Shown: positions 31,096 to 40,174 of the stretch, piece after piece | How the letters are laid out: every line of letters begins with the position of its first letter | How positions within the stretch are numbered: position 1 is the stretch's first letter | DNA from: an uncultured Flavobacteriaceae bacterium | GTDB taxonomy: Bacteria > Bacteroidota > Bacteroidia > Flavobacteriales > Flavobacteriaceae | Direction: 5' to 3' | Length of the DNA stretch: 47,113 nucleotides | Assembly (NCBI GenBank): GCA_913020475.1 | Contig: CAJVZM010000002.1 | Coordinates: forward strand, 1-47,113 | The notes under the pieces: model-generated | The model's input: the letters and a program-made list of their open reading frames with translations, nothing else | Told to the model about the DNA's origin: nothing | Databases searched by the model: none | Made by a program: the position numbers and the translations under genes

Positions 31096-32234
31096 TGATT
31101 TTCCATGCTTACCCATACGTTTCCTTTTTGATTCGATTCTACTGTTTTTTGTATAAATAACATCCCTCTGACTCCTTCGTAAAGGGTAGGAAATTCTCCA
31201 TTGTACTGTTTTTCTTCCCTGAGTGCTTTGGCTACTCCCTTGTAAATATTCCCCATGGCATCAAAAATCCCTTCGGGATGACCTGCAGGAAGTTTGGTGC
31301 CGTCCAAAGATACAGCCGTATTGTAGGCAGCATTTCCTGGTTTGATCAATCTTCTGGGTTCATCGTCTTTAAGGTGGTACAAATAATTTGGATTTTCTTG
31401 CTCCCATTTCAATGCCCCCTCACGTCCATAGATGGCCACTGTAATGTTGTTCTCATCACCTGTGGCAATTTGACTGGCTCGTAACAATCCTTTGACCTTG
31501 TTTTCCATGCGAATTAAAATCGATCCGTCAATGTCTAAGGGGTTATCGTCGTATAGGGTATTGAGATCGGAAAGTAATTCCGAAACTTCGAAGCCCGTTA
31601 CGTATTCTAACATGTTAAAAATATGGGTACCGATGTCTCCGATACAAGAACTGATTCCAGTTTTTTTGGGATCCAATCTCCATACTTTACTCCTTTTTTC
31701 TTTGTCGTGAATCACCGGGTTGATCCATCCCTGATAATATTGTAAATCCACCTTGTGGATATCACCAATAAGACCATTGGCGATCATATCTTTCATTTCT
31801 CTGACCATGGGGTAGCCTGTGTAAGTATAGGTCACTGCAAAGATAGCCTTGTGCTTTTTTTGGAGTACTTGCAGTTCTTTGGCCTCATCTAATGTAGTAG
31901 TCAGCGGCTTTTCGCAAATAACATTAAAACCGTTTTCCAACAGTTTTTTGGCCATAGGGTAATGCAAAAAATTGGGAGTTAAAACAGAGACTACCTCAAC
32001 CTTTTCACCTTCGGGTTTGGCAGATTCCTCCGCAACAAACGTATCAAAATCTTTGTAAACTCTATCGGTGTTTACGCTGATTTGTTTCGCAAATTTGATG
32101 TTTTCCTCATAGTCAGGATTAAATACTCCTCCCACAATCTCGTAGCGGTCATACATATGGGAGGCCACTCGGTGCAACACACCAATCAGTGAATCTCCAC
32201 CCCCTCCCAATACACCCAGTCGAATTTTACTCAT
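31092..32234 (-). CDS. Gfo/Idh/MocA family oxidoreductase
   Basis: 380 aa; LGVLGGGGDSLIG Rossmann start, VICEKPLTTTLDEAKEL, GDIGTHIFNM. Confidence 0.93.
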   Translation of the reverse strand: MSKIRLGVLGGGGDSLIGVLHRVASHMYDRYEIVGGVFNPDYEENIKFAKQISVNTDRVYKDFDTFVAEESAKPEGEKVEVVSVLTPNFLHYPMAKKLLENGFNVICEKPLTTTLDEAKELQVLQKKHKAIFAVTYTYTGYPMVREMKDMIANGLIGDIHKVDLQYYQGWINPVIHDKEKRSKVWRLDPKKTGISSCIGDIGTHIFNMLEYVTGFEVSELLSDLNTLYDDNPLDIDGSILIRMENKVKGLLRASQIATGDENNITVAIYGREGALKWEQENPNYLYHLKDDEPRRLIKPGNAAYNTAVSLDGTKLPAGHPEGIFDAMGNIYKGVAKALREEKQYNGEFPTLYEGVRGMLFIQKTVESNQKGNVWVSMENQ

Positions 32235-32243
32235 TTTGATTTA

Positions 32244-32302
32244 TTTTTACCTTTTAAGTAAAAATAGGATTAATTTTTCAAAACCAAAATTGATATTAAT
32301 CC
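32244..32302. promoter_or_regulatory. Divergent regulatory region with two inverted repeats and a candidate minus-strand promoter
   Basis: TTTTTAC-N7-GTAAAAA (32244-32264) and GGATTAAT-N20-ATTAATCC (32267-32302); minus-strand TTTTG-N18-TATTTTTA (32289 to 32259) toward Gfo/Idh. Confidence 0.45.
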
Positions 32303-32381
32303 ATAATTTTTTTTGTAATAAAGGCTTTAATCTTTTATAAGTCCTTATTTTTATTGAGAATAGAACAAAATTTTTTTGTAT

Positions 32382-34076
32382 ATGAGCCTAGAATATGACG
32401 CAATAGTAATTGGAACTGGGATAAGTGGTGGTTGGGCAGCGAAAGAGTTATGTGAAAGTGGACTAAAAACACTGGTTCTTGAAAGAGGAAGAATGATAAG
32501 GCACATAACTGATTATCATACGGCAAATATGGATCCTTGGGATTTCAAAGGCGGAGATAAAACCACTCACGAAATTGAAAAAAAACAATTTAGGCAAATC
32601 AGATCTACTAGATATGCAGTTCATGAGTCAACTTCTCATTTTTTTGTAGATGATAATGAGCATCCTTATAACGAAGAGAAGCCTTTTGACTGGGTACGTG
32701 GCTATCATGTTGGTGGAAAATCTTTAATGTGGGCAAGGCAAGTTTATAGATTTAGCGATTTCGATTTTATGGCCAATGCTAAGGAGGGCATTGCCATTGA
32801 TTGGCCAATTAGATATGAAGACATAGCACCTTGGTACAGTTATGTTGAAAAATATATTGGTGTTTCTGGAGAAAAGTTAGGCTTACCTCAACTCCCGGAC
32901 AGTGAGTTTTTAAAACCAATGGAATTAACATGTGCTGAAGAAAAGTTTAAAGATGAAATAGCGAATAAATACAATGACCGACTTATTACAAACGCAAGAG
33001 TAGCTCATATTACTGAAGGAACCAAACCTGGACTAGGTCGTGTTACATGTCAATATAGGAATAGATGCAGAAGAGGTTGTCCATATGGGGCATACTTTAG
33101 TAGTAATTCATCTACCTTACCAGCCGCAGATGCAACAGGAAACATGACACTTAGACCTAATTCAATTGTTACCCAAATCATTTATGATGAAAAAAATGAC
33201 AGGGCAAGTGGAGTTCGAGTAATTGATTCTGAGACAAATGAAGTAACAGAGTATAAAGCTAAAATTATCTTTCTGTGTGCATCAACCATTGCATCTACTT
33301 CAATTTTATTACAATCAGTTTCTGATCGTTTCCCAAACGGACTAGGTAATGATTCAGGAGAACTAGGACATAATTTGATGGATCATCATCTCAGATTAGG
33401 GGCAAGCGCTGAAATTGAGGGATTTGAGGATAAGTATTACACTGGAAGAAGACCAGGAGGTATTTATATTCCAAGATTTGTTAACATCGGTGGGTCGACA
33501 GATGTAAAGGATTTTTTGAGAGGATATGGTTTTCAGGGAAGTGCAAAAAGAGGACAAAATAAAGGCAATGATTCCGATCAAGCTTATGGATCCAAATTTA
33601 AAGAATCAATTCAGACCCCTGGACCTTGGAAAATAAACCTTGGTGGTTTCGGAGAAATACTACCTTACCATGATAATAAGATGTATCTGGATTATGGTAA
33701 AAAAGATAAGTGGGGACTCCCCACTGTAACCTTTGATGCTGAAATAAAAGAAAATGAATACAAAATGAGAAAGCACTTGCTGCAACAGATTGGAGAAATG
33801 CTTGAGTCAGCAGGATTTAAAAATGTTAAAACCAGAGATAATGGATATTATTATGGTGCTGGAATACATGAAATGGGTACAGCTAGAATGGGGCATGATA
33901 AAAAAACTTCTGTTTTAAATAAGTTTAATCAAATTCACTCTGTAAAAAATGTTTTTGTGACTGACGGATCCTGTATGACTTCCTCGGGTAATGTTAACCC
34001 CTCATTAACTTATATGGCAATTACAGCAAGAGCTGTAAATCATGCAGTAAAAGAATTAAAAAAGATGAACCTTTAA
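32382..34076 (+). CDS. GMC family oxidoreductase (FAD sugar dehydrogenase large subunit-like)
   Basis: MSLEYDAIVIGTGISGGWAAKELCESGLKTLVLERG; CQYRNRCRRGCPYGA cysteine motif; C-terminal GAGIHEMGTARMG...VTDGSCMTSSGNVNPSLTYMAITARAV. Track start 32376 (MYMSLEY) is also possible. Confidence 0.93.
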   Translation: MSLEYDAIVIGTGISGGWAAKELCESGLKTLVLERGRMIRHITDYHTANMDPWDFKGGDKTTHEIEKKQFRQIRSTRYAVHESTSHFFVDDNEHPYNEEKPFDWVRGYHVGGKSLMWARQVYRFSDFDFMANAKEGIAIDWPIRYEDIAPWYSYVEKYIGVSGEKLGLPQLPDSEFLKPMELTCAEEKFKDEIANKYNDRLITNARVAHITEGTKPGLGRVTCQYRNRCRRGCPYGAYFSSNSSTLPAADATGNMTLRPNSIVTQIIYDEKNDRASGVRVIDSETNEVTEYKAKIIFLCASTIASTSILLQSVSDRFPNGLGNDSGELGHNLMDHHLRLGASAEIEGFEDKYYTGRRPGGIYIPRFVNIGGSTDVKDFLRGYGFQGSAKRGQNKGNDSDQAYGSKFKESIQTPGPWKINLGGFGEILPYHDNKMYLDYGKKDKWGLPTVTFDAEIKENEYKMRKHLLQQIGEMLESAGFKNVKTRDNGYYYGAGIHEMGTARMGHDKKTSVLNKFNQIHSVKNVFVTDGSCMTSSGNVNPSLTYMAITARAVNHAVKELKKMNL

Positions 34077-34091
34077 TTTTAATTACCAATA

Positions 34092-34739
34092 ATGGACAGA
34101 AGAAAAGCATTAAAAACAATTGGTTGCGGCACAGGAGCCATCACTTTGACTCCTGCAGTAGTTGGAATTTTTCATAGCTGCCAAAATAACTCTTCTAATT
34201 TTGTTCCCGAGTACTTCGATAAAAATCAGTTTGCTATTGTATCTCAATTAATGGAGTTAATACTTCCTGAGTCTGAAATTCCTGGTGCTATTAATCTTAA
34301 ACTACCCGAATTTTTGGATGGTTATATTTATACTATTTACTCTAAGAAAGTACAAAAGAAAATATCATTAGGATTAGATAGTTTTATTGAAGTTTCTCTT
34401 TTTGATTCTGGAAAAAGTAATGCGAACAAATTGACTAGTGAAGATTTAGATTTTCAATTAGCAAAATACCTCAAAGCAGATTTTAAGAAAAATAGTTCTT
34501 GGAAAAAACAAAATTCTGACTATCAAAAAGCTTTAAAAAATAAAAGTGAGTCTCCTAAATTACCAAAGGAGGCGTTAGCTTATGGCTTTGCGAATCAATT
34601 ACGCTCTCTATCTATCACTGCATTTAGAACTAATGAATACATAGGGGAAAATATATTAGCATATGCCCCAATTCCTGGAGAACAAAGAGGGTGTGTGGAC
34701 CTTATGGAAACTACTGGTGGTAAGATTTGGTCAATTTAA
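34092..34739 (+). CDS. Gluconate 2-dehydrogenase subunit 3 family protein (Tat-type small subunit)
   Basis: 215 aa; N-terminal MDRRKALKTIGCGTGAITLTPAVVG with RR motif; FAIVSQLMELILPESEIPGA; directly follows the GMC gene. Confidence 0.88.
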   Translation: MDRRKALKTIGCGTGAITLTPAVVGIFHSCQNNSSNFVPEYFDKNQFAIVSQLMELILPESEIPGAINLKLPEFLDGYIYTIYSKKVQKKISLGLDSFIEVSLFDSGKSNANKLTSEDLDFQLAKYLKADFKKNSSWKKQNSDYQKALKNKSESPKLPKEALAYGFANQLRSLSITAFRTNEYIGENILAYAPIPGEQRGCVDLMETTGGKIWSI

Positions 34740-34743
34740 ACTA

Positions 34744-35256
34744 TTACTTATTTACAATTAACTTTCCTCTCATCAAATTATAATGACCAGGAAACGAACA
34801 AATGTATTCATATTCCCCTGGCTCAGGAGCTTTAAAATTAATTGTTGTGGTCTCTCCACCGCCAATCATTTTTGTATATGCAATAGTATCCTCCCCCCCA
34901 GGAATGTAGTCTGTGTTTTTTGCATTAACAGCCCTTTTGGCGAATTCATCAACATCAGTTCCAATCTTTAAAAGAACAAAGTTATGTCCCATAAATTCTT
35001 TTCCAATTTTACCTTTGTGATTTAGTGTAAGCATTATATTTTTACCATATTTAACCTCAATAGTTTTTTTATCGTATATCATGTTATCATATGAGTTTAA
35101 AATAATTTTAATCTGATTTTGATCATCATCTACCAAATCGTTTTTATCTTCTACTTGAGTTCTTTTGTATTGAAATTTTTCTTTCTTTTTCTCTTTTTTT
35201 GGACCACAAGCGATCGTTACAGCTAGTACTACTAAAAATGCTAGGGATTTATTCAT
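34744..35256 (-). CDS. Azurin-like cupredoxin lipoprotein
   Basis: 170 aa; lipobox LAVTIAC; KEFMGHNFVLL and YICSFPGHYNLMRG give the azurin His, Cys-x4-His-x3-Met copper ligands. Confidence 0.9.
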   Translation of the reverse strand: MNKSLAFLVVLAVTIACGPKKEKKKEKFQYKRTQVEDKNDLVDDDQNQIKIILNSYDNMIYDKKTIEVKYGKNIMLTLNHKGKIGKEFMGHNFVLLKIGTDVDEFAKRAVNAKNTDYIPGGEDTIAYTKMIGGGETTTINFKAPEPGEYEYICSFPGHYNLMRGKLIVNK

Positions 35257-35356
35257 TGTAAATTTTTAGTTATTAAAATATTCGTCAAAAATAATAAAGT
35301 AGTCATAATTAATCTCTACCTCTAATGATATTTTTTTAAGACCCTGGGACTTACCT

Positions 35357-36247
35357 CTAACTTTTAATGTTTTTTTTGGAAACCATATAAACACCCGTCA
35401 TAATCACCAAACAAGCAACTACCTTGACCCCATCCAGGCTGTCATTTCCAGTATAGACGGCATAGCCTATGGCAATGATTGGTTGGGCATAGGCAAATGC
35501 ACCAACGGTCGAGGCCTGTAAATTCCGCAAGGCATAGAGGTTGAGCAAATAGGTCGAAAAGGTTGTTCCCAAAACAACAAACGCTACCCTCCAAAGTACA
35601 TCAAAAGGCATATTCCTCCAATCAACCATAGTATATTCTCCAATAGTTACTGGAAATGTGAGTACAAAGCCAATGAGAAATAACCATTTCATAATGGTCA
35701 CGGTGTTATATTTTTCTGATAGGGGTTTGACCACAATGATAAATGACGAAAAAAAGATTGAATTGATAATAAAGAAGATGTTTCCTAATACCACATTGGG
35801 AGCACTTGTCGTATTTTGAGTGCCATAGAGTAATAGTATCATGGCACCGGTAAACCCCATGGCGATACCTAGAAACTTTCTGGTTCCAATTTTCTCACTT
35901 AAAAAAAGGTAGGAGAGCAACAGAATGATGATTGGAGTGGTAGTGGCAAAAATTCCGCTATTTACCGGGGTTGAAAGCTCTAATCCTTTAAAGAATGAAA
36001 GCATATTAATACACATGCCCATCAGTGCAGCTAGAAATAAACGGAGGTAATCAGCTCGCTTAATTTCCTCTGATTTTAAAAATAAACTTAGTAACCAGAA
36101 CAGCATAGCGCCTCCTGCAGTACGAATAAAAATAAACCCAAAAGCACCGACATAATCTGGCATCACCACCTTGGCTATGGTATGGTTGAGTCCATAAATG
36201 GCTGTGGCTCCCCCTGCGGCCACAAGTGCCCAAGATCTAGTGCTCAT
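35357..36247 (-). CDS. DMT/EamA family transporter
   Basis: MSTRSWALVAAGGATAIYGLNHTIAKVVMPDYVGAF...; about 10 TM segments. Track start 36394 reads through the ArsC-like gene and is unlikely. Confidence 0.87.
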   Translation of the reverse strand: MSTRSWALVAAGGATAIYGLNHTIAKVVMPDYVGAFGFIFIRTAGGAMLFWLLSLFLKSEEIKRADYLRLFLAALMGMCINMLSFFKGLELSTPVNSGIFATTTPIIILLLSYLFLSEKIGTRKFLGIAMGFTGAMILLLYGTQNTTSAPNVVLGNIFFIINSIFFSSFIIVVKPLSEKYNTVTIMKWLFLIGFVLTFPVTIGEYTMVDWRNMPFDVLWRVAFVVLGTTFSTYLLNLYALRNLQASTVGAFAYAQPIIAIGYAVYTGNDSLDGVKVVACLVIMTGVYMVSKKNIKS

Positions 36248-36593
36248 CAATCCATTTTTTAGCTTCCGCAACCACAGCCTTAGTGTTACCAATAAATACT
36301 TTATTTCTATAAACCAATACTGGACGTTTGAGAAAGCTATAGTGGTCCATAAGCAAATTTTTGGCGAAATCCTCTGTGAGCTGTTGGGTGTCAATTTGTC
36401 GTTGCTTAAACAACAGAGCCCGTTTGTTGATCAAAGCCAAATAACTGCCAGTATTTTGATACAAAAAGTCCAACTGATTTTTGCTAAGGGGTTCTTTTTT
36501 GATATCGATCAGCCTGAGCTCCTCAGGCAACTCCATTGCCTTTATGATCTTTTTGCAAGTGCTACAACTGCTCAGATAAAGGATAAAATTCAT
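36237..36593 (-). CDS. ArsC/Spx-like glutaredoxin-fold protein
   Basis: 118 aa; LYLSSCSTCKKIIKAMELPEELRLIDIKKEPLSKNQLDFL. Confidence 0.85.
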   Translation of the reverse strand: MNFILYLSSCSTCKKIIKAMELPEELRLIDIKKEPLSKNQLDFLYQNTGSYLALINKRALLFKQRQIDTQQLTEDFAKNLLMDHYSFLKRPVLVYRNKVFIGNTKAVVAEAKKWIDEH

Positions 36594-36814
36594 CTTTTTA
36601 ATTTATATTGCAAATAAATGGTTTTTAGTTCGATAATGAAAAGTCTTGAACCCATGTTTTTCGATCTTTTTGTATTTCATTTTTTAATATTTAACATGAC
36701 TTAGTAATACGGTTTTGGTTCTACGCTGGTTTGATTCGGTTAACTGCCTAATCTTCCTAATTTAGTAGTTTTTCTTTCTTTAACCCATCCTGAATCTTTT
36801 TCCTAAAATTCCAA

Positions 36815-36822
36815 TACCTTTG
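36815..36822 (+). promoter_or_regulatory. Candidate -7 box TACCTTTG upstream of the PLP trans-sulfuration gene
   Basis: Exact TAnnTTTG, 21 nt before the ATG at 36844. Confidence 0.5.
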
Positions 36823-36843
36823 CAGTAAATTAAATAGACTGCA

Positions 36844-37995
36844 ATGGCGAAAAAATTGCGTTTTAACAGTGCTACTATTCATGGAGGTCAGCAACCGGAT
36901 AAAGCTTATGGATCGGTGATGCCACCCATTTATCAAACCTCTACCTATGCTCAAACCACCCCGGGGGTTCACCAAGGTTATGAATATAGTCGGACACATA
37001 ACCCCACCCGTTCTGCCTTGGAGCGTTCCATTGCCAGTATCGAAAATGCTAAACACGGTTTGGCCTTCGCTTCAGGTATGGCCGCAATGGACACCATTCT
37101 CAAACTTTTTAAACCCGGAGATGAAATCATTTCTACCGACGATCTTTACGGTGGGTCCTATCGATTAATGACCCAAATATTTGATAAATATGGTTTAAAA
37201 ATTCATTTTGTCAATATGGAAAAGCTCGATAACGTGGCCCAATTCCTTAACGACAACACCCGACTGATTTGGATAGAAACCCCGACCAATCCTATGATGA
37301 AAGTAGTAGATATCCAAGCCATTGCCGCATTGGGAAAAGCCCATAACGTTTTGGTCGCTGTTGATAATACCTTTGCAACACCTTACTTGCAACTGCCCTT
37401 GGATCTGGGCGCCGATATCGTTTTACATTCTGCAACTAAATACCTGGCCGGACATAGTGATACAATTTTGGGATTGTTGGTGGTCAACGATGACAACCTT
37501 CAAGAAAAACTCGCCTTTATCCAAAATTCTGGCGGGGGCGTACCCGGACCTATGGATTGCTTTCTCACCCTTAGGGGTATCAAAACCCTACACCTGAGGA
37601 TGGAAAGACATTGTGAAAATGGTGCTGCGGTGGCCTTTTACCTCCAACAAAATCCCAAAATTGAAAAGGTATATTGGCCTGGATTAGTCGATCATCCCAA
37701 TCACGAGATCGCCCAAAAACAAATGAACGCTTTTGGCGGTATGATCTCATTTGTACCCCGAGGCGGAGATCTAAAAACAGCTATAGATATATTGGAGAAC
37801 TTAAAGCTCTTTACTCTAGCTGAATCACTGGGTGGGGTAGAAAGTTTAGCTGGACATCCTGCTTCTATGACCCACGCTTCCATACCTAAAGCTGATCGCG
37901 AAAAAAGTGGAGTTGTCGATGGATTGATCCGCTTAAGTGTTGGTATTGAGGACGTTCAAGATTTGATCGAAGATTTGGGTCAGGCCATGGCCTAA
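36844..37995 (+). CDS. Trans-sulfuration PLP enzyme (cystathionine gamma-synthase/lyase-like)
   Basis: 383 aa; YEYSRTHNPTRSALE, FASGMAAM, HSATKYLAGHSDTI PLP lysine, ESLAGHPASMTHAS. Confidence 0.93.
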   Translation: MAKKLRFNSATIHGGQQPDKAYGSVMPPIYQTSTYAQTTPGVHQGYEYSRTHNPTRSALERSIASIENAKHGLAFASGMAAMDTILKLFKPGDEIISTDDLYGGSYRLMTQIFDKYGLKIHFVNMEKLDNVAQFLNDNTRLIWIETPTNPMMKVVDIQAIAALGKAHNVLVAVDNTFATPYLQLPLDLGADIVLHSATKYLAGHSDTILGLLVVNDDNLQEKLAFIQNSGGGVPGPMDCFLTLRGIKTLHLRMERHCENGAAVAFYLQQNPKIEKVYWPGLVDHPNHEIAQKQMNAFGGMISFVPRGGDLKTAIDILENLKLFTLAESLGGVESLAGHPASMTHASIPKADREKSGVVDGLIRLSVGIEDVQDLIEDLGQAMA

Positions 37996-38011
37996 TCTAA
38001 ATTCATATTTT

Positions 38012-38770
38012 ATGGAGCTTCCAAAAAACAAAAAAATTTACTTTGCCTCTGACAATCATCTGGGTTTGCCCGATGAAAAACAAAGTCGGGAAAGAGAAAA
38101 GTTTTTTGTCACTTGGTTGGAAGAAGTTAGAAAAGATGCCGCAGCCATCTATTTGTTAGGAGATCTTTTTGATTTTTGGTTTGAATATAAAACTGTAGTC
38201 CCCAAAGGTTTTGTTAGGGTACTCGGTAAACTGGCAGAGCTTTCCGATGCGGGGATTCCGATTACTTTTTTTGTCGGCAATCACGACCTGTGGATGCGAG
38301 ATTATTTTCAGAGAGAATTGGACATTACTGTTTACCACCAACCCATCACTTTGACTGTGGGAAAAACTAGGTTTTTTATTGGTCATGGAGATGGATTAGG
38401 CCCAGGGGACAAGGGTTACAAACGCATGAAAAACTTCTTTACAAACCCACTCTCTCGATGGCTTTTTCGTTGGCTTCATCCCGATTGGGGGGTTCAATTG
38501 GGGCAATACCTTTCTAAAAAAAATAAACTAATTTCTGGAGAGGAAGATGTCAAATTTATGGGGGAAGATAAAGAGTGGTTGGTGGCCTACTCAAAAAGAA
38601 AGCTTCAAAATGAACACTTTGACTATTTTATTTTTGGGCATCGACATCTGCCTTTAGAAATTCCATTAGGTGAAAATTCCCAATACATCAATTTGGGTGA
38701 TTGGATCACCCACAACACTTACGCCCAATTTGATGGTAATCGCTTGGCACTAAAAACTTGGAAGAAGTAA
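38012..38770 (+). CDS. lpxH: UDP-2,3-diacylglucosamine diphosphatase / LpxH-type metallophosphatase
   Basis: 252 aa; FASDNHLGLP, GDLFDFWFEY, GNHDLWM, GHGDGLGPGD, FGHRHLP. Confidence 0.87.
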   Translation: MELPKNKKIYFASDNHLGLPDEKQSREREKFFVTWLEEVRKDAAAIYLLGDLFDFWFEYKTVVPKGFVRVLGKLAELSDAGIPITFFVGNHDLWMRDYFQRELDITVYHQPITLTVGKTRFFIGHGDGLGPGDKGYKRMKNFFTNPLSRWLFRWLHPDWGVQLGQYLSKKNKLISGEEDVKFMGEDKEWLVAYSKRKLQNEHFDYFIFGHRHLPLEIPLGENSQYINLGDWITHNTYAQFDGNRLALKTWKK

Positions 38771-38774
38771 CCTC

Positions 38775-39980
38775 ATGATCGAAGCCAAATCGCTTACGCT
38801 CGAAAATACTGTGATTGTGGGGATCATCAACAACCAGCAGGGTTCTATCCAATCCAAAGAGTATCTTGACGAATTAGCCTTTTTGACACATACAGCCGGA
38901 GGGCAGGTACTCAAGCGCTTTGTTCAAAAAATGCAAATTCCCAGCCCCAAAACTTTTATTGGTTCGGGAAAAATGGCCGAGGTCGAAAGTTATGTCAGTG
39001 AAAACGAAGTGACAACTGTTGTTTTTGACGATGAGTTAACCCCCGCACAACAGGGAAATATCGAAAAGATTTTGCGCTGTAAAATTTTGGATCGTACCGG
39101 TTTGATCCTTGATATTTTTGCCCAGCGTGCTCAAACCAGTTATGCCCGAACGCAGGTTGAATTGGCCCAATATGAATATTTGTTACCGCGCCTTAAAGGA
39201 CTTTGGACCCACTTAGAGCGCCAACGTGGTGGGATCGGGATGCGTGGACCGGGGGAAACAGAAATCGAAACCGACCGACGTATTGTGAGGGATAAAATTT
39301 CCTTACTCAAGAAAAAACTAATTACCATTGACAAGCAAATGGCCACCCAAAGGGGAAACCGTGGGGCCTTGGTCAGGGTCGCCTTGGTGGGTTATACCAA
39401 TGTCGGCAAATCGACTCTGATGAATGTCATTGCCAAAAGCAAGGTTTTTGCCGAAAACAAACTTTTTGCAACCCTCGATACAACCGTTCGCAAAGTGGTT
39501 ATTGGCAATTTGCCTTTTTTACTCAGTGATACCGTCGGCTTTATTCGCAAACTGCCTACACAACTGGTAGAATCTTTTAAAAGTACTTTAGATGAAGTAC
39601 AAGAAGCTGACTTATTATTGCATGTGGTGGATATTTCTCATCCCAATTTTGAGGAGCATATTGAGTCCGTTAATCAAATCTTGAGTGAAATCCAAAGTTT
39701 GGATAGGCCAACGCTCATGGTATTTAATAAAATTGATGCTTATAAATCTGAACCCTGGGACGAAACCGACCTTGTGGCAAAACGGACTTCAAAGCACTAC
39801 AGCCTTGATGAATGGCAATCGACTTGGATGCATAGGATCAATGACCGAGCAGTGTTCATTTCTGCCATCAACAAAGAAAATCTTCAGACTTTTCGGGAAA
39901 GAGTCTATTCCGAAACCCGGAAAATTCACATTACCCGTTTTCCTTACAATCATTTTTTATATCCCGAAGGTTTAGATTAA
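38775..39980 (+). CDS. hflX: GTPase HflX
   Basis: 401 aa; RGGIGMRGPGETEIETDRR, GYTNVGKSTLMN, DTVGFIRKLPTQLVESFKSTL. Confidence 0.95.
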   Translation: MIEAKSLTLENTVIVGIINNQQGSIQSKEYLDELAFLTHTAGGQVLKRFVQKMQIPSPKTFIGSGKMAEVESYVSENEVTTVVFDDELTPAQQGNIEKILRCKILDRTGLILDIFAQRAQTSYARTQVELAQYEYLLPRLKGLWTHLERQRGGIGMRGPGETEIETDRRIVRDKISLLKKKLITIDKQMATQRGNRGALVRVALVGYTNVGKSTLMNVIAKSKVFAENKLFATLDTTVRKVVIGNLPFLLSDTVGFIRKLPTQLVESFKSTLDEVQEADLLLHVVDISHPNFEEHIESVNQILSEIQSLDRPTLMVFNKIDAYKSEPWDETDLVAKRTSKHYSLDEWQSTWMHRINDRAVFISAINKENLQTFRERVYSETRKIHITRFPYNHFLYPEGLD

Positions 39981-40141
39981 TTCAACTATCTTTTTTTTAG
40001 AGCTAGTAAAGTACTTATCAATTTGAAATACATATTATTGTTTTTCTCTTTTGTATCTTTTTAAATTCTTTTAAATTACAATTTGAAAACCAGGCTGTAT
40101 ATAAGATGTAAAAAACCCTTTTGACAGCTAAATTTTTAACC

Positions 40142-40174
40142 AATTGTTAACAATTCAAGACAAAAATATTTTTG
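40142..40174 (+). promoter_or_regulatory. Candidate promoter of moxR-bat operon with a 14-bp palindrome over the -33
   Basis: AATTGTTAACAATT (40142-40155, perfect palindrome); TTG 40144-40146, 20 nt, then TATTTTTG 40167-40174. Confidence 0.6.

Noticed and set aside
36198-36617. 139-aa plus-strand ORF over the EamA/ArsC junction
   Set aside because: Overlaps two better-supported minus-strand genes; no family resemblance.
36594-36843. Possible SAM-type riboswitch upstream of the trans-sulfuration gene
   Set aside because: No recognisable SAM aptamer core seen, and the TACCTTTG box at 36815-36822 implies a leader of only about 15-20 nt.
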